The notes: generated from the sequence alone by a model not told the origin. A DNA stretch of 64,000 nt from Halomonas sp. 54_146 (GCF_001507855.1 NZ_LGEN01000004.1:1-64000), one strand, 5' to 3'; shown: positions 27,199 through 38,493, numbered from the stretch's first letter. Numbers and translations: made by a program.

Positions 27199-27555
27199 TT
27201 ATTTGCGGATCGGCTTACGCGGGCCCTTACGGGTGCGCGCGTTAGTCTTAGTCCGCTGACCACGCAGCGGAAGACTACGGCGATGACGCAGACCACGGTA
27301 GCAACCTAAGTCCATGAGACGCTTGATATTAAGCGTAACATCACGACGAAGATCGCCTTCTACGGTGTACTTGCCAACTTCAGAACGCAGGGTGTCGACT
27401 TCTTCAGAAGACAGGTCCTGGATCTTGGCAGTGGGCGCGATACCGGCTGTTGCACAAATGTGCTCAGCACGGGTACGGCCAATCCCGAAGATATAGGTCA
27501 GCGAGATCACCGCATGCTTGTTGTCCGGGATATTGACGCCTGCAATACGGGCCAT
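27199..27555 (-). CDS. rpsM: 30S ribosomal protein S13
   Basis: 118 aa head protein contacting the 50S subunit and P-site t[24 protein letters not shown] and the basic tail [18 protein letters not shown] are typical. It is first gene of the alpha operon. The 52-bp spacer to rpsK has a GGCTCT/AGAGCC hairpin; the 141-bp spacer before it holds a larger structured leader. Confidence 0.98.
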   Translation of the reverse strand: MARIAGVNIPDNKHAVISLTYIFGIGRTRAEHICATAGIAPTAKIQDLSSEEVDTLRSEVGKYTVEGDLRRDVTLNIKRLMDLGCYRGLRHRRSLPLRGQRTKTNARTRKGPRKPIRK

Positions 27556-27696
27556 CAGCTTACTCCGAAATTTGAGCGGCTTGCTCGTTTATTCATCTAC
27601 AAAAGGCGCAACAGCATACCCCTTAAGTTGCTCTAAAGCAAGAGCTGCTCTAAGGCAAGGGGTATGCTGGCACCCGCTTAAAACAACCCAGGGGTA
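27556..27696 (-). promoter_or_regulatory. Structured leader between rpmJ and rpsM (candidate S4 autoregulatory site)
   Basis: CAGCATACCCCTT (27612-27624) and AAGGGGTATGCTG (27657-27669) form a perfect 13-bp stem. Its 32-nt interior holds two related TTAGAGCA stretches able to form a smaller hairpin. The position, just upstream of rpsM, is where E. coli carries the S4-binding pseudoknot of the alpha operon. Sequence identity with that element is not evident; assignment is by position and structure. Confidence 0.6.
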
Positions 27697-27810
27697 TTAA
27701 CCCTGGCGCTGCTTGTGCCGCGGTTCGCTGCAGATGACGCGGACAGCGCCATTGCGACGAATGATCTTACAGTTACGGCACATTTTCTTTACGGAAGCTC
27801 GAACTTTCAT
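27697..27810 (-). CDS. rpmJ: 50S ribosomal protein L36
   Basis: 37 aa: starts [19 protein letters not shown], ends [10 protein letters not shown]. It keeps the zinc ribbon C11, C14, C27 and H32, so it is the zinc-binding (C+) form. The ATG at 27810 follows AGAAAGA. It sits between secY and rpsM, its usual place at the end of the spc operon. Confidence 0.97.
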   Translation of the reverse strand: MKVRASVKKMCRNCKIIRRNGAVRVICSEPRHKQRQG

Positions 27811-27881
27811 CGATCTTTCTCCAAAAACCGGCTCGCGGCACGTCCCCTGCACTACCAAAATAGAGAGGGGAAGACGGCGCC

Positions 27882-29213
27882 TCAGCGCATGATACCGCCG
27901 CTACCGTAGCCTTTCAGGTTGGACTTCTTCATCACTGAGTCATACTGATGCGACATGAGATGCGACTGCACCTGGGCCATGAAGTCCATGATGACCACGA
28001 CTACGATTAACAACGAGGTACCGCCGAAAAAGAACGGCACGTTCCACGCCACAATCAAGAACTGGGGCATCAAGGAAACCGCAGTGATATACAAGGCACC
28101 GAACAGGGTCAGACGTGTCATCACCTTGTCGATATAGCGAGCGGTCTGCTCGCCGGGGCGAATGCCCGGCAGGAAAGCGCCTGACTTTTTAAGATTGTCA
28201 GCCACATCCTTGGGGTTGAAGACCAGCGCTGTGTAAAAGAAGCAGAAGAATACCACTGCCGCCGCGAAAAGCAAGATGTAAAGCGGTTGGCCTGGGCCTA
28301 ATGCTTGAGATGCACGCTGCAACCACTCCATACCTTCACCGGCACCTACCCACTGACCAATAGAGGCCGGAAAGAGCAGGATACTGGAGGCGAAAATCGC
28401 CGGGATAACGCCGGCCATATTAACCTTCAAAGGCAGGTAGCTACTTTGCCCTGCATACATCTTATTGCCCACTTGCCGCCGAGGGTAGTTCACTTTGAGG
28501 CGGCGTTGGCCGCGCTCAATGAAAACAACAAAGGCGACAGTCGCAATACCTAACGCGGACAGCGCTAACAGCGGCAGAACATTCCAGGCCCCTTCATTAC
28601 GGGCAAGCTCGAACGCTTGGCCCACGGCACTGGGTAGTCCAGCAACAATACCGGCGAAGATCAGCAGCGAAATACCGTTGCCGATGCCCTTCTCAGTAAT
28701 CTGCTCACCTAGCCACATCATAAACACCGCACCCGACACAAACGTAATCACGGCGGTGAAGTAGAAGCTGAAATCAGCGCTGTAAGCGATGCCTTGGCTC
28801 GCCAGGCCAACGGACATACCGGTAGCCTGGACAAATGCCAGTATCACCGTGCCGTAGCGGGTGTACTGGCTAATCTTGCGGCGGCCAGCCTCGCCCTCTT
28901 TCTTGAGCTGCTCAAGATGAGGGGAGACCGCAGTCATGAGCTGCATGATAATCGACGCCGAAATATAGGGCATGATGCCCAGGGCGAGGACGCTCATACG
29001 CTCCAGGGCGCCACCCGAGAACATGTTAAACATGCCCAAGATGGTGCCCTGTTGCTCCCTAAACAAGGCAGCAAGCTGGTCAGGATTGATACCGGGAACG
29101 GGAATGTGGGCACCAATACGGTACACCACGATGGCGAGGAGCACGAAGCGCAAACGCGCCCACAGTTCACTCAGACCGCTGCCCATCGCCGGCATTTTTC
29201 CTGACTTGGCCAT
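27882..29213 (-). CDS. secY: Protein translocase subunit SecY
   Basis: 443 aa, ten transmembrane segments; the channel of the SecYEG translocon. Seen are the start region ([20 protein letters not shown]), the plug-adjacent [20 protein letters not shown] and the cytosolic loop [17 protein letters not shown] that binds SecA and ribosomes. The ATG directly follows the rplO stop. secE, its partner, is at the other end of the cluster. Confidence 0.98.
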   Translation of the reverse strand: MAKSGKMPAMGSGLSELWARLRFVLLAIVVYRIGAHIPVPGINPDQLAALFREQQGTILGMFNMFSGGALERMSVLALGIMPYISASIIMQLMTAVSPHLEQLKKEGEAGRRKISQYTRYGTVILAFVQATGMSVGLASQGIAYSADFSFYFTAVITFVSGAVFMMWLGEQITEKGIGNGISLLIFAGIVAGLPSAVGQAFELARNEGAWNVLPLLALSALGIATVAFVVFIERGQRRLKVNYPRRQVGNKMYAGQSSYLPLKVNMAGVIPAIFASSILLFPASIGQWVGAGEGMEWLQRASQALGPGQPLYILLFAAAVVFFCFFYTALVFNPKDVADNLKKSGAFLPGIRPGEQTARYIDKVMTRLTLFGALYITAVSLMPQFLIVAWNVPFFFGGTSLLIVVVVIMDFMAQVQSHLMSHQYDSVMKKSNLKGYGSGGIMR

Positions 29214-29648
29214 TTAGTCCTCTACCTTGCCGCCAGCGGCTTCGATCGCTTCACGGGCACCTTTGGTGACCTTGATTCCGCGAACGGTAACCGCTGTTTT
29301 CAGTTCGCCAGAAAGGATAATCTTCGCGTGTAGCGTCGAATCCTTCAGCACGTTGGCTTCTTTCAGCGTTGCCATGGTGACTTCGCCACCAGCAACTTTA
29401 GCAAGTTCAGCCAGGCGTACTTCTTCAGAGACCAAAGACTTTGCAGACGTAAAACCGAATTTCGGTAAACGACGCTGCAAAGGCATCTGACCGCCTTCGA
29501 AACCGGGCTTAACACTGCCGCCACTACGTGATTTCTGACCTTTGTGGCCACGGCCACCGGTCTTACCAAGACCGGAACCGATACCACGTCCAACGCGCTT
29601 TGCAGCGTGTTTGGAGCCCGGAGCCGGGCTTAAGGTATTAAGCTTCAT
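29214..29648 (-). CDS. rplO: 50S ribosomal protein L15
   Basis: 144 aa. [20 protein letters not shown], then the Gly-rich [20 protein letters not shown] loop, which threads into 23S rRNA. Adjacent to secY with no gap and 3 bp after rpmD. Confidence 0.98.
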   Translation of the reverse strand: MKLNTLSPAPGSKHAAKRVGRGIGSGLGKTGGRGHKGQKSRSGGSVKPGFEGGQMPLQRRLPKFGFTSAKSLVSEEVRLAELAKVAGGEVTMATLKEANVLKDSTLHAKIILSGELKTAVTVRGIKVTKGAREAIEAAGGKVED

Positions 29649-29651
29649 GGA

Positions 29652-29834
29652 TTACTCTCCCTCAACACGCACAAGGTAATTAACCTTGTGGATCATGCCG
29701 CGAACGGCAGGGGTGTCTTCCAGTTCAACCGTATGACCGATGCGACGCAGGCCCAAGCCTTTCATAGTAGACTTGTGCTTGGGCAAAACACCGATGGTGC
29801 TACGGATCTGGGTAACCTTGATCGTTGCTGCCAT
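29652..29834 (-). CDS. rpmD: 50S ribosomal protein L30
   Basis: 60 aa. [20 protein letters not shown] and [20 protein letters not shown] match L30 end to end. Packed between rpsE and rplO with 6-bp and 3-bp gaps. Confidence 0.97.
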   Translation of the reverse strand: MAATIKVTQIRSTIGVLPKHKSTMKGLGLRRIGHTVELEDTPAVRGMIHKVNYLVRVEGE

Positions 29835-29840
29835 GGTGCC

Positions 29841-30341
29841 TTACCCCGTGATCGCTTCGACAGACAGACCGCGCTTAGCGGCAATGTCTTCCGGTGCCTG
29901 CATGGCAGAGAGACCTTTAACAGTCGCTCGTACCACGTTAACCGGGTTAGTGGAACCGTAGCACTTGGCCAATACGTCGTGGACACCGGCAAGCTCTAAT
30001 ACAGAGCGCATGGCGCCACCGGCGATAATACCGGTACCTTCAGAAGCCGGCTGCATATACACCTTGGAAGCACCGTGACGGGCTTTTACCGGGTACTGCA
30101 GCGTGTGGCCAGCGAGGTTCACCTTGACCATGTTGCGACGAGCTTGATCCATCGCTTTTTGGATTGCGACCGGCACTTCACGCGCCTTGCCACGACCAAA
30201 ACCGACACGACCTTTACCATCACCAACGACGGTCAGTGCGGTGAAGCCGAAAATACGACCACCCTTGACCACCTTGGCGACGCGGTTAACCTGCACTAAC
30301 TTCTCTTGCAGATCACCGCTTTGCTGTTCGTTCTTCGCCAT
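29841..30341 (-). CDS. rpsE: 30S ribosomal protein S5
   Basis: 166 aa, involved in decoding fidelity and mRNA helicase activity at the entry pore. Central motif [20 protein letters not shown] and [20 protein letters not shown] are conserved. No unusual residues noticed in the ram region. Confidence 0.98.
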   Translation of the reverse strand: MAKNEQQSGDLQEKLVQVNRVAKVVKGGRIFGFTALTVVGDGKGRVGFGRGKAREVPVAIQKAMDQARRNMVKVNLAGHTLQYPVKARHGASKVYMQPASEGTGIIAGGAMRSVLELAGVHDVLAKCYGSTNPVNVVRATVKGLSAMQAPEDIAAKRGLSVEAITG

Positions 30342-30352
30342 CGTAAAACCCT

Positions 30353-30703
30353 TTAGAATTCCAGGCCGCCTTCACGTGCGGCGTCGGCCAGCGCCTTGAC
30401 GCGGCCGTGATACTTAAAGCCAGCACGGTCGAAGGCCACCTGGGTGATGCCTGCTTCTTTAGCGCGTTCGGCAATCAGGGCACCTACTTTAGAGGCAGCT
30501 TCTGAGTTACCGGTCGCACCCTCGCGCAGTGCCTTATCCAGCGTAGAAGCACTGGCTAGCACTTTGCCACCATCCGGCGAGATAATCTGCGCATAGATGT
30601 GACGCGGGGTACGGTTGACGCACAGGCGATACACGCCCAGCTCGCGGATCTTGGCGCGAGCGCGGCGGGCACGACGGAGACGAGATTCTTTCTTCGCGTT
30701 CAT
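30353..30703 (-). CDS. rplR: 50S ribosomal protein L18
   Basis: 116 aa 5S rRNA-binding protein. The basic N-terminus ([19 protein letters not shown]) and [13 protein letters not shown] with the C-terminal [20 protein letters not shown] are typical. Confidence 0.98.
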   Translation of the reverse strand: MNAKKESRLRRARRARAKIRELGVYRLCVNRTPRHIYAQIISPDGGKVLASASTLDKALREGATGNSEAASKVGALIAERAKEAGITQVAFDRAGFKYHGRVKALADAAREGGLEF

Positions 30704-30712
30704 AACCCTGCC

Positions 30713-31243
30713 TTACTTCTTCTTGGCTTCTTTGCGACGCACCTGCTCGTCGGCGTACCGTACACCCTTGCCTTTATACGGCTCAGGCGGACGGAAAGCG
30801 CGGATTTCCGCGGCGCACTGACCGAGCTGCTGCTTGTTCGCGCTTTTCAGCACGATCACGGTGTTTTTCGGCGTTTCCGCTGAGACACCTTCAGGCAGTT
30901 CGTAGTCGACCGGGTGCGAGAAGCCCAGTGAAAGATTGAGCGTCTGGCCCTTAGCTTGGGCACGATAACCGACGCCAACAATTTCGAGAGTCCTTGTGAA
31001 ACCCTCGGATACGCCCGTCACCAGGTTCTGAACTAAGGCGCGGGTAGTACCGGCCATGGCCCAGCTCTTGGCAGATTCGCTCGGGGCGAAGGTCAGCTGG
31101 CCATCTTCTTGAGCTACCACTACATCAGAGTGAATAGTCATAGATAGCGTGCCCTGGCCGCCTTTGGCGGTCAGCTGGTCAGCATTGATTTTAATCTCAA
31201 CGCCGGCAGGCACTTTAACCGGATATTTCGCTATGCGGGACAT
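30713..31243 (-). CDS. rplF: 50S ribosomal protein L6
   Basis: 176 aa, two repeated L6 domains near the factor-binding stalk. [17 protein letters not shown] at the start and [18 protein letters not shown] in the C-terminal domain are the family signature. Confidence 0.98.
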   Translation of the reverse strand: MSRIAKYPVKVPAGVEIKINADQLTAKGGQGTLSMTIHSDVVVAQEDGQLTFAPSESAKSWAMAGTTRALVQNLVTGVSEGFTRTLEIVGVGYRAQAKGQTLNLSLGFSHPVDYELPEGVSAETPKNTVIVLKSANKQQLGQCAAEIRAFRPPEPYKGKGVRYADEQVRRKEAKKK

Positions 31244-31252
31244 TCCAGCCTC

Positions 31253-31645
31253 CTAGAATACGGTGCAGATGACTTCGCCACCGACACCGGCTTGGCGCGC
31301 GGCACGATCGGTCATGACACCATTTGACGTGGTGACAATCGCGATACCAAGACCATCGGCGACCTTAGGCAGGTTGTCCTTGCCCATATAGCGGCGCAGG
31401 GACGGCTTAGAAACCCGCTGAATGTGCTCAATGACCGGCTTACCCTCAAAATACTTGAGAGTTAAGGTTAGCTCGGGCTTAACACCCTCTGCCACCGTGA
31501 AGTCGGCAATATAACCTTCTTCCTTTAGCACTCGGGCCACTTGCACTTTCAGCTTGGAGGACGGCATGGTTGCCGTCTCCTTGGTGGCCATCTGCGCATT
31601 GCGGATACGGGTAAACATATCCGCCAGAGTGTCTTGCATGCTCAT
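31253..31645 (-). CDS. rpsH: 30S ribosomal protein S8
   Basis: 130 aa. [18 protein letters not shown] gives the normal start, so the first of two nearby ATGs (31645) is used. The C-terminal [20 protein letters not shown] is conserved. In E. coli S8 represses the spc operon at rplE; no such site was identified here. Confidence 0.98.
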   Translation of the reverse strand: MSMQDTLADMFTRIRNAQMATKETATMPSSKLKVQVARVLKEEGYIADFTVAEGVKPELTLTLKYFEGKPVIEHIQRVSKPSLRRYMGKDNLPKVADGLGIAIVTTSNGVMTDRAARQAGVGGEVICTVF

Positions 31646-31677
31646 TTAATGTGCGCTCCTGATGAATCTACGTGGCG

Positions 31678-31983
31678 TTACCAACTGGACTTTTTGAGTC
31701 CAGGAACGTCGCCACGCATGGCGGCTTCACGCAGCTTGTTACGGCCGAGGCCGAACTTGTTGTAAAAACCGTGCGGACGACCGGTGATACGGCAGCGGTT
31801 ACGCTGACGTACCGGGCTTGAGTCGCGCGGCAGTTGCTGCAGCTTCAGCGTCGCCTCGAAGCGGTCTTCCTCAGAAGTGTTCACGTCCGAGATGATTTTC
31901 TTGAGCTCAGCACGCTTGGTGGCATACTTCGCCACCAATTGTGTGCGCTTAAGCTCACGCTCTATCATACTTTTCTTAGCCAT
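31678..31983 (-). CDS. rpsN: 30S ribosomal protein S14 (zinc-free form)
   Basis: 101 aa, the long form without a CXXC zinc ribbon (only one Cys, in [17 protein letters not shown]). This is the usual form in gammaproteobacteria. It lies 32 bp upstream of rpsH and 10 bp after rplE. Confidence 0.98.
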   Translation of the reverse strand: MAKKSMIERELKRTQLVAKYATKRAELKKIISDVNTSEEDRFEATLKLQQLPRDSSPVRQRNRCRITGRPHGFYNKFGLGRNKLREAAMRGDVPGLKKSSW

Positions 31984-31993
31984 GATCCAACCC

Positions 31994-32533
31994 TTATTTC
32001 TTGAAGGGGAAGTTCAGCGCGGTTAAAAGCGCACGACCTTCCTCGTCGGTTTTGGCGGTAGTAGTGATAGTGACGTCCAACCCCCGGATGCGATCGATCT
32101 TATCATACTCGATCTCCGGGAAGATGATCTGCTCACGCACACCCATGGAGTAATTGCCGCGACCGTCAAAAGACTTCGGGTTAAGACCACGGAAGTCACG
32201 CACGCGGGGAATCGCGATGTAAACCAAGCGGTCCAAGAAGTCCCACATACGCTCAGCGCGCAGGGTCACCTTAATACCGATTGGCCAACCTTCACGCACC
32301 TTAAAGCCCGCGATGGACTTACGTGCCTTGGTCACCAGCGGCTTTTGACCAGAGAGCTTCTCTAGATCACCGATGGCATTGTCAATCAACTTTTTATCGT
32401 TGACTGCTTCGCCGATACCCATATTCAGAGTCACTTTCGTGATCCGGGGTACCTGCATAACGTTGGCATAGCTAAACTGTTCTTTAAGTTCAGCTGCTAC
32501 CTCGTTTTGATAACGTTCTTTCAAGTTCGCCAT
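31994..32533 (-). CDS. rplE: 50S ribosomal protein L5
   Basis: 179 aa, 5S rRNA binder contacting P-site tRNA. It shows [38 protein letters not shown] and [19 protein letters not shown]. Confidence 0.98.
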   Translation of the reverse strand: MANLKERYQNEVAAELKEQFSYANVMQVPRITKVTLNMGIGEAVNDKKLIDNAIGDLEKLSGQKPLVTKARKSIAGFKVREGWPIGIKVTLRAERMWDFLDRLVYIAIPRVRDFRGLNPKSFDGRGNYSMGVREQIIFPEIEYDKIDRIRGLDVTITTTAKTDEEGRALLTALNFPFKK

Positions 32534-32551
32534 TTTGCTACCCGACTCGCG

Positions 32552-32866
32552 TTAGGCGTCGATCTGCGTCTGCGTCGACTTGTAGATACGTACCTTGGTA
32601 CCGTCTTCCTTCACTTGGAAGCCGACGCGATCCGCCTTACCGGTCTCCGAATTGAAGATGGCTACGTTGGACGCGTGAATCGGAGCCTCACGCTCGACGA
32701 TACCGCCCTGATTACCCGCCATGGGATTTGGCTTGGTGTGACGTTTGATCATATTCACACCGGACACCAAGAAGCGGTTTTCTAATACCCGCTTAACGGT
32801 GCCACGTTTGCCTTTATCCTTCCCGGCGATGACGATGACTTCATCGTCACGTTTGATCTTTTGCAT
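32552..32866 (-). CDS. rplX: 50S ribosomal protein L24
   Basis: 104 aa, an early assembly protein. The KOW motif is at the N-terminus ([20 protein letters not shown]), followed by [10 protein letters not shown] and [16 protein letters not shown]. Confidence 0.98.
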   Translation of the reverse strand: MQKIKRDDEVIVIAGKDKGKRGTVKRVLENRFLVSGVNMIKRHTKPNPMAGNQGGIVEREAPIHASNVAIFNSETGKADRVGFQVKEDGTKVRIYKSTQTQIDA

Positions 32867-32880
32867 ATCCGCCTCGCTCC

Positions 32881-33252
32881 TTACAGCACTTCAGGCGCTA
32901 GGGAAATGATCTTCATGAACTTTTCATTACGAAGTTCACGAGTCACCGGCCCAAAAATACGGGTACCGATGGGCTGTTCGTTGGTGTTATTCAACAAAAC
33001 TGCCGCATTTCCATCGAAACGGATGAGCGAACCGTCGGGACGACGGACGCCACTACGGGTCCGGACCACGACCGCTTTAAGCACCTGGCCTTTTTTGACC
33101 TTGCCACGCGGAATCGCTTCCTTAACCGTGACCTTAATGATATCACCAATACGAGCGTAGCGACGGTGTGAACCACCTAACACCTTGATGCACTGCACCC
33201 GGCGCGCTCCGCTGTTGTCGGCGACATCCAGCATTGACTGAGTCTGAATCAT
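32881..33252 (-). CDS. rplN: 50S ribosomal protein L14
   Basis: 123 aa intersubunit bridge protein. [39 protein letters not shown] and [20 protein letters not shown] cover the family. First gene of the classical spc operon. Confidence 0.98.
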   Translation of the reverse strand: MIQTQSMLDVADNSGARRVQCIKVLGGSHRRYARIGDIIKVTVKEAIPRGKVKKGQVLKAVVVRTRSGVRRPDGSLIRFDGNAAVLLNNTNEQPIGTRIFGPVTRELRNEKFMKIISLAPEVL

Positions 33253-33301
33253 CGGTTTTCTCCAAACCTAATCTGACTGCACTGATTGGCATGCTTTGGG
33301 A

Positions 33302-33562
33302 TTAACCCTTAGCGTGCTCAACCACCTCGACCAGCGTCCAGGACTTCATCTTGGAAAGCGGACGGCACTCCTGAATGGAAACCGTATCGCCTTCCTTCGC
33401 CTGATTCGCCTCATCATGGGCGTGCAGCTTGGTGGAGCGCTTAACGTATTTTCCGTAGATCGGGTGACGTTCGCGCCGCTCGATCATAACGACGATGGAC
33501 TTGTCCATCTTATCGCTCACCACTTTACCGGTGAGCGTACGCGTTGTTTTTTCTTCGGCCAT
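33302..33562 (-). CDS. rpsQ: 30S ribosomal protein S17
   Basis: 86 aa primary 16S rRNA binder. The OB-fold runs from [20 protein letters not shown] to [20 protein letters not shown]. The frame is open to 33607, but the ATG at 33562, one base after the rpmC stop, gives the normal N-terminus. Last gene of the S10 operon. Confidence 0.97.
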   Translation of the reverse strand: MAEEKTTRTLTGKVVSDKMDKSIVVMIERRERHPIYGKYVKRSTKLHAHDEANQAKEGDTVSIQECRPLSKMKSWTLVEVVEHAKG

Positions 33563-33563
33563 C

Positions 33564-33755
33564 TCAATCACCTGCCTTCTCGTTGAGCATAGTCTTAACG
33601 CGGGCAATATCCCGACGGACCTGCTTGAGCAGATGAGTCTGGCTCAGTTGGCCAGTGGCCTTCTGCATGCGCAGGTTAAACTGCTCGCGGAGTAGTTCGA
33701 GGAGTTGCTCCTGGAGCTCTCCAGCGGACTTTTCACGAATTTCCTGGGCTTTCAT
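33564..33755 (-). CDS. rpmC: 50S ribosomal protein L29
   Basis: 63 aa helical hairpin at the tunnel exit. [18 protein letters not shown] and [16 protein letters not shown] are diagnostic. The ATG at 33755 overlaps the rplP stop (TGATG); a GTG three bases earlier is the less likely start. Confidence 0.97.
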   Translation of the reverse strand: MKAQEIREKSAGELQEQLLELLREQFNLRMQKATGQLSQTHLLKQVRRDIARVKTMLNEKAGD

Positions 33756-34168
33756 CACATCACCGTCCGTTTCGCAAAGGTGGTGGATAAGGGCATTTTC
33801 TGTGCGGCAAGCTCAAACGCTTCACGTGCAAGCTCTTCCGACACGCCTTCAATTTCATACAGGACCCGACCCGGTTGGATCTGGGCAACCCAGTACTCAA
33901 CAGAACCTTTACCTTTACCCATACGAACTTCGAGCGGCTTCTTGGAGATCGGCTTATCAGGGAAAACGCGGATCCAAATCTTACCACCACGCTTAACGTG
34001 ACGGGTGATCGCACGACGGCCTGCTTCGATCTGACGCGCAGTGATGCGGCCGCGACCGGTAGCTTTTAGGCCGTATTCCCCGAAGCTGATCTTGCTTCCG
34101 CGATGTGCCAAGCCACGGTTGCGGCCTTTCATCATCTTACGGAATTTCATACGCTTGGGCTGTAACAT
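33755..34168 (-). CDS. rplP: 50S ribosomal protein L16
   Basis: 137 aa, near the A site. [39 protein letters not shown] and [20 protein letters not shown] are conserved. Confidence 0.98.
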   Translation of the reverse strand: MLQPKRMKFRKMMKGRNRGLAHRGSKISFGEYGLKATGRGRITARQIEAGRRAITRHVKRGGKIWIRVFPDKPISKKPLEVRMGKGKGSVEYWVAQIQPGRVLYEIEGVSEELAREAFELAAQKMPLSTTFAKRTVM

Positions 34169-34183
34169 CGACTCGCTCTCCCC

Positions 34184-34888
34184 TTACCTGGAACCTTTCT
34201 TCTTGGGCGCGTTGCCGGCAGGCTGCTGTTGCTTAGCCTTGGCACGTACTTCCTCGATACCGCCGAGAATTTCACCCTTGAAGATCCACACTTTGACGCC
34301 GATAACGCCATAGGTGGTGTGAGCTTCGTAAGTGGCGTAGTCGATATCCGCACGCAACGTGTGCAACGGAACGCGACCTTCGCGGTACCATTCGGTACGT
34401 GCGATTTCAGCGCCACCAAGACGACCTGATAGCTGAATCTTAATGCCACCAGCGCCAAGACGCATTGCGTTCTGTACCGCGCGCTTCATGGCACGACGGA
34501 ACATGACGCGACGCTCAAGCTGACCCGCTACGTTAGCAGCGACTAGCTTGGCATCCAGCTCCGGCTTGCGAACTTCTTCGATGTTCACATGCACGGGGAC
34601 ACCCATCATCTGGGTAAGATCGCGACGCAGACGGTCGACATCTTCACCTTTCTTACCAATCACGATACCCGGACGGGCAGTGTGAATGGTGATGCGGGCG
34701 TTATTCGCCGGACGCTCGATGTGGATGCGGCTAACAGAGGCGCTTTTAAGACGCTCTTCCAGGAAGCTACGCACTTCGAGATCATTATTGAGCTTATCGG
34801 CGTAAGCGCCGCGCTCAGCATACCAGACAGAAGCATGGTCTTTGACGATGCCCAGTCGAATGCCTGTTGGATTGACTTTCTGACCCAT
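34184..34888 (-). CDS. rpsC: 30S ribosomal protein S3
   Basis: 234 aa at the mRNA entry pore. [18 protein letters not shown], the KH domain with [18 protein letters not shown], and a basic C-terminal tail ([18 protein letters not shown]). Confidence 0.98.
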   Translation of the reverse strand: MGQKVNPTGIRLGIVKDHASVWYAERGAYADKLNNDLEVRSFLEERLKSASVSRIHIERPANNARITIHTARPGIVIGKKGEDVDRLRRDLTQMMGVPVHVNIEEVRKPELDAKLVAANVAGQLERRVMFRRAMKRAVQNAMRLGAGGIKIQLSGRLGGAEIARTEWYREGRVPLHTLRADIDYATYEAHTTYGVIGVKVWIFKGEILGGIEEVRAKAKQQQPAGNAPKKKGSR

Positions 34889-34898
34889 CGGTCGACTC

Positions 34899-35231
34899 CT
34901 ACTTCTCGGCTACCTTGACGGTGATGTGGCACGTGCGCTTCAAGATACGATCCGCACGCCCCTTGGCACGCGGCTTGATACGCTTGAGCGTCATGCCCTC
35001 ATCGACGCAGATGGTCGAGACACGCAGCTCGTCAATATCCATGCCGTTATTTTCTTCCGCGTTTGCAATCGCGGATTGCAGCACCTTCTTAACCAGCTTG
35101 GCAGCCTTCTTCGGTGAGAAGGTCAGCAGGTCGAGTGCCTCGGCGACAGGTTTACCGCGCACCTGGTCAGCCACCAAACGGGCCTTCTGGGCGGATAAAC
35201 GAGCGCCAAGCAGCTTAGCTGTGACTTCCAT
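34899..35231 (-). CDS. rplV: 50S ribosomal protein L22
   Basis: 110 aa lining the exit tunnel. The globular part ([20 protein letters not shown]) precedes the beta hairpin with [19 protein letters not shown]; the tunnel-tip residues look wild-type. Confidence 0.98.
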   Translation of the reverse strand: MEVTAKLLGARLSAQKARLVADQVRGKPVAEALDLLTFSPKKAAKLVKKVLQSAIANAEENNGMDIDELRVSTICVDEGMTLKRIKPRAKGRADRILKRTCHITVKVAEK

Positions 35232-35249
35232 CTCTCAATCCTCTCTGGC

Positions 35250-35531
35250 TTACCGTTTGGCTTTCTTATCCGCCACATGCCCGCGATAAGTGCGAGTAGC
35301 AGCGAATTCGCCCAATTTGTGGCCAACCATTTCCTCGGAAACATGCACCGGGACGTGTTGACGACCGTTATGGACCGCGATTGTGAGGCCTACCATATTT
35401 GGCAGGATCATAGAACGACGCGACCAAGTCTTGATCGGTTTACGGTCGTTCTTCTCCACTGCAGCCTCTACCTTCTTCAAAAGATGAAGGTCAATGAAGG
35501 GACCTTTCTTTAGTGAACGTGGCACAGCCAT
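35250..35531 (-). CDS. rpsS: 30S ribosomal protein S19
   Basis: 93 aa head protein. [39 protein letters not shown] and [20 protein letters not shown] match the family. Confidence 0.98.
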   Translation of the reverse strand: MAVPRSLKKGPFIDLHLLKKVEAAVEKNDRKPIKTWSRRSMILPNMVGLTIAVHNGRQHVPVHVSEEMVGHKLGEFAATRTYRGHVADKKAKR

Positions 35532-35558
35532 TACCCCTTAATGTCTTGGCAATTTCGA

Positions 35559-36389
35559 TCAGCGCGTCTTATTACGACGACGAATGATCAGCTTGTCGGT
35601 GCGCTTGTTCTTACGCGTCTTGTGACCCTTAGTCGGCACACCCCATGGGGATACCGGGTGACGACCACCACTGGTGCGGCCTTCGCCACCACCGTGCGGG
35701 TGATCGACTGGGTTCATCGCGACACCGCGAACAGTCGGACGCACGCCTCTCCAGCGCTTCGCACCGGCCTTGCCAAGTTGACGCAGGCTGTGCTCAGAGT
35801 TGCTCACTTCACCCAAGGTCGCGCGGCACTCGGCCAACACTTTGCGCATTTCGCCAGAGCGAAGACGCAGGGTGGCGTAGTTACCTTCACGAGCGACCAG
35901 CTGGGCGCTAGTACCGGCACTGCGAGCAATCTGCGCACCTTTACCCGGCTTGAGTTCGATGCAGTGCACCGTAGAACCCAGCGGGACGTTACGCAGCGGC
36001 AAGGCATTGCCTTTCTTGATAGACGCGTTTACACCAGACTCCAGCACGTCACCCGCGCTGACACCTTTCGGTGCAATGATGTAACGACGTTCACCATCGG
36101 CATACTTCAGCAGCGCGATGTGTGCACTGCGGTTGGGATCGTGTTCCAGACGCTCAACGGTGGCAGGAATGCCATCCTTGGTGCGTTTGAAGTCGATCAG
36201 CCGGTAGTGGTGACGATGACCACCGCCCACGTGACGGGTGGTGATGCGACCGTAGTTATTACGGCCACCGGACTTGGACTGTTTTTCCAAAAGCGGTGCA
36301 TAACCACGGCCTTTGAACAGTTCCTCGCCAACGATCTTGACGACGTGGCGACGACCGGCGGAAGTGGGTTTGGTCTTGACGATTGCCAT
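35559..36389 (-). CDS. rplB: 50S ribosomal protein L2
   Basis: 276 aa, needed for peptidyl transferase and subunit association. [20 protein letters not shown] near the start and the essential C-terminal [20 protein letters not shown] with its conserved histidine are present. Confidence 0.98.
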   Translation of the reverse strand: MAIVKTKPTSAGRRHVVKIVGEELFKGRGYAPLLEKQSKSGGRNNYGRITTRHVGGGHRHHYRLIDFKRTKDGIPATVERLEHDPNRSAHIALLKYADGERRYIIAPKGVSAGDVLESGVNASIKKGNALPLRNVPLGSTVHCIELKPGKGAQIARSAGTSAQLVAREGNYATLRLRSGEMRKVLAECRATLGEVSNSEHSLRQLGKAGAKRWRGVRPTVRGVAMNPVDHPHGGGEGRTSGGRHPVSPWGVPTKGHKTRKNKRTDKLIIRRRNKTR

Positions 36390-36406
36390 TATCCGTACTC
36401 CTGCCC

Positions 36407-36703
36407 TTATTCGGCGCCTGAGAAGTCTTCGAGCGTTTCACCCGCAGCCAGGCTCACATACGCTTTGCGGTAGCCTTTACGCAGGCCAACACCGTTCGCA
36501 GTACGTTTTGTTTTACCCTTCACGTTCAATACTTGAACGTTGCTGACCTTCTTGCCGAACAGTGCTTCAACGGCTTTCTTGATCTCGGGCTTGGTAGCGT
36601 CAGATGCCACCTTGAAAACGTACTGGTTGCGCTCGGCTGCCATCGCGGCCTTTTCGGTCACGTGCGGTCCAAGCAGAACCTTGAATACGCGTTCCTGGTT
36701 CAT
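36407..36703 (-). CDS. rplW: 50S ribosomal protein L23
   Basis: 98 aa at the tunnel exit, docking site for trigger factor and [22 protein letters not shown] and [20 protein letters not shown] are typical. Its start overlaps the rplD stop by 4 bp. Confidence 0.98.
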   Translation of the reverse strand: MNQERVFKVLLGPHVTEKAAMAAERNQYVFKVASDATKPEIKKAVEALFGKKVSNVQVLNVKGKTKRTANGVGLRKGYRKAYVSLAAGETLEDFSGAE

Positions 36704-37305
36704 GCCAGCTTCTCCTCGAATTTACGCAGGGCGGAGACGGTAATCAGGACCTTATCAAAGGCTACCAGGCTTACCGGGTCAGCTGCCGCGACATCCACCA
36801 CGTCAACGTGGGGAAGGTTGCGTGCGGCCAAATAAAGCTTTTCGTCGACTTCTTCAGTGACGATCAACACTTTTTCAAGGTTGAGCTCTTTTAGCTTGGC
36901 AGCTACCTGCTTGGTCTTAGGCGCATCGACGCTGAACTCTTCAATCGCGACCAAACGCTCTTGACGTACCAGTTCAGACAAGATGGAGCGCATCGCTGCG
37001 CGGTACATCTTGCGGTTAACCTTCTGGGTGTAGTCTTGCGGACGCGCCGCGAAGGTTACGCCACCACTACGCCATAACGGAGAGCGGATGGTACCGGCAC
37101 GTGCACGACCGGTGCCTTTCTGACGCCATGGCTTCTTACCACCGCCACGCACATCGGAACGACTCTTTTGTGCGCGAGTTCCCTGGCGACCAGCTGCCAA
37201 ATAGGCAGTGACCACTTGGTGAACGAGCGCTTCGTTGAATTCTTTGCCAAAAGTGGCGTCGGCTACTTCAACGGTACCCGTGCCTGTAGCAAGATTCAGA
37301 TTCAT
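36700..37305 (-). CDS. rplD: 50S ribosomal protein L4
   Basis: 201 aa. The tunnel loop [20 protein letters not shown] is intact. In E. coli free L4 also represses the S10 operon through its leader; the leader here is much shorter, so the same control is uncertain. Confidence 0.98.
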   Translation of the reverse strand: MNLNLATGTGTVEVADATFGKEFNEALVHQVVTAYLAAGRQGTRAQKSRSDVRGGGKKPWRQKGTGRARAGTIRSPLWRSGGVTFAARPQDYTQKVNRKMYRAAMRSILSELVRQERLVAIEEFSVDAPKTKQVAAKLKELNLEKVLIVTEEVDEKLYLAARNLPHVDVVDVAAADPVSLVAFDKVLITVSALRKFEEKLA

Positions 37306-37320
37306 GGTAATTATCCCCTA

Positions 37321-37956
37321 TCAGCCTTTCACGGCGCTGCGAACGATAACGTCACTACCGGGAGCACCCGGTACTGCGCCTTTGATCAACAGCAGGTTAC
37401 GCTCGGCGTCGACACGGACGATCTCAAGGCTTTGAACGGTGCAACGGGCGTTACCCATTTGACCGGCCATCTTTTTGCCTTTGAAAACGCGACCCGGAGT
37501 CTGACACATACCGATAGAACCCGGCGCGCGATGCGACAGAGAGTTACCGTGAGTCATGTCTTGGGTACGGAAGTTCCAGCGCTTAACAGCACCCTGGAAG
37601 CCTTTACCCTTAGAGGTGCCAGTCACGTCAACCATTTGACCAGCTTCAAAGAGGGATACGGTGAGTTCGCCGCCCACCTCAGGAATCGTTTCGCCTTCTG
37701 CAAGGCGGAATTCCATCAGTGCACGACCAGCTTCAACACCCGCCTTGGCAAACTGACCAGCCTGCGCTTTGGTGAGGTGTTTTGCTTTACGAGAACCAGA
37801 TGTGACCTGAATCGCTGCGTAACCGTCAGACTCGACAGATTTAACGCGTGTAACACGATTAGGATCAACTTCAATAACGGTTACGGGCACAGACGCGCCG
37901 TCTTCGGTAAAGACACGGGTCATCCCGGCCTTTTTACCGACTAAACCGATAGTCAT
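37321..37956 (-). CDS. rplC: 50S ribosomal protein L3
   Basis: 211 aa. [20 protein letters not shown], the long loop [20 protein letters not shown] reaching toward the peptidyl transferase centre, and [17 protein letters not shown] are conserved. It contains the Gln-bearing [12 protein letters not shown] site methylated by PrmB in relatives. Confidence 0.98.
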   Translation of the reverse strand: MTIGLVGKKAGMTRVFTEDGASVPVTVIEVDPNRVTRVKSVESDGYAAIQVTSGSRKAKHLTKAQAGQFAKAGVEAGRALMEFRLAEGETIPEVGGELTVSLFEAGQMVDVTGTSKGKGFQGAVKRWNFRTQDMTHGNSLSHRAPGSIGMCQTPGRVFKGKKMAGQMGNARCTVQSLEIVRVDAERNLLLIKGAVPGAPGSDVIVRSAVKG

Positions 37957-38117
37957 ACTCAGTCTCCTATAGTGTACGGGGCTATCACCCGCTATGGCTG
38001 CCCTTTCCAGAGCATTCCACTAGCACATTGTATGGCGCCTCACGGCGCGGCGGCTGCTGCTCATGCTAGCTCCCTATGGGGAGCGATGAGCGCTGGGCCG
38101 CAAAGTGACTAGTGTAA
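37957..38117 (-). other. Structured rpsJ-rplC intergenic region
   Basis: 161 bp with two stable stem-loops. One is GCTCAT...ATGAGC enclosing GCTCCC-TATG-GGGAGC (about 38059-38092); the other is GCGCC-TCAC-GGCGC (about 38035-38049). No T-run follows either. Spacers within the S10 operon are otherwise under 30 bp, so this is a candidate mRNA control or processing element. Confidence 0.55.
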
Positions 38118-38429
38118 TTAGTTGAGCTTGATTTGCACGTCAACGCCTGCGGCGAGATCGAGCTTCATCAATGCATCAACAGTTTTCTCGGTCGGCTCAA
38201 CGATGTCGAGCACACGCTTATGAGTACGAATCTCATACTGATCACGCGCATCTTTATTGACGTGCGGCGAGATCAAAATGGTGTAGCGCTCGCGGTTGGT
38301 CGGCAGCGGGATCGGTCCACGAACCTGAGCACCAGTACGCTTAGCGGTTTCAACAATTTCCGCTGTGGACTGATCGATCAGGCGATGGTCGAAAGCTTTC
38401 AACCGAATGCGAATCTTTTGGTTCTGCAT
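38118..38429 (-). CDS. rpsJ: 30S ribosomal protein S10 (NusE)
   Basis: 103 aa, head protein and NusB partner in antitermination. [40 protein letters not shown] and [20 protein letters not shown] are diagnostic. It is preceded by a consensus promoter and starts the S10 operon. Confidence 0.98.
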   Translation of the reverse strand: MQNQKIRIRLKAFDHRLIDQSTAEIVETAKRTGAQVRGPIPLPTNRERYTILISPHVNKDARDQYEIRTHKRVLDIVEPTEKTVDALMKLDLAAGVDVQIKLN

Positions 38430-38493
38430 TTGCCCTAAACTCCAATGGATGTCGACGGCGCGAGCCGTCTACCCACGCATTCAAAGGATGCGC

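Noticed and set aside
28794..29204. Antisense open frames throughout the ribosomal and rpo genes (for example opposite secY, rplB, tuf, rpoB)
   Set aside because: They are shadows caused by biased codon use in highly expressed genes; none has a recognisable product or start signal.
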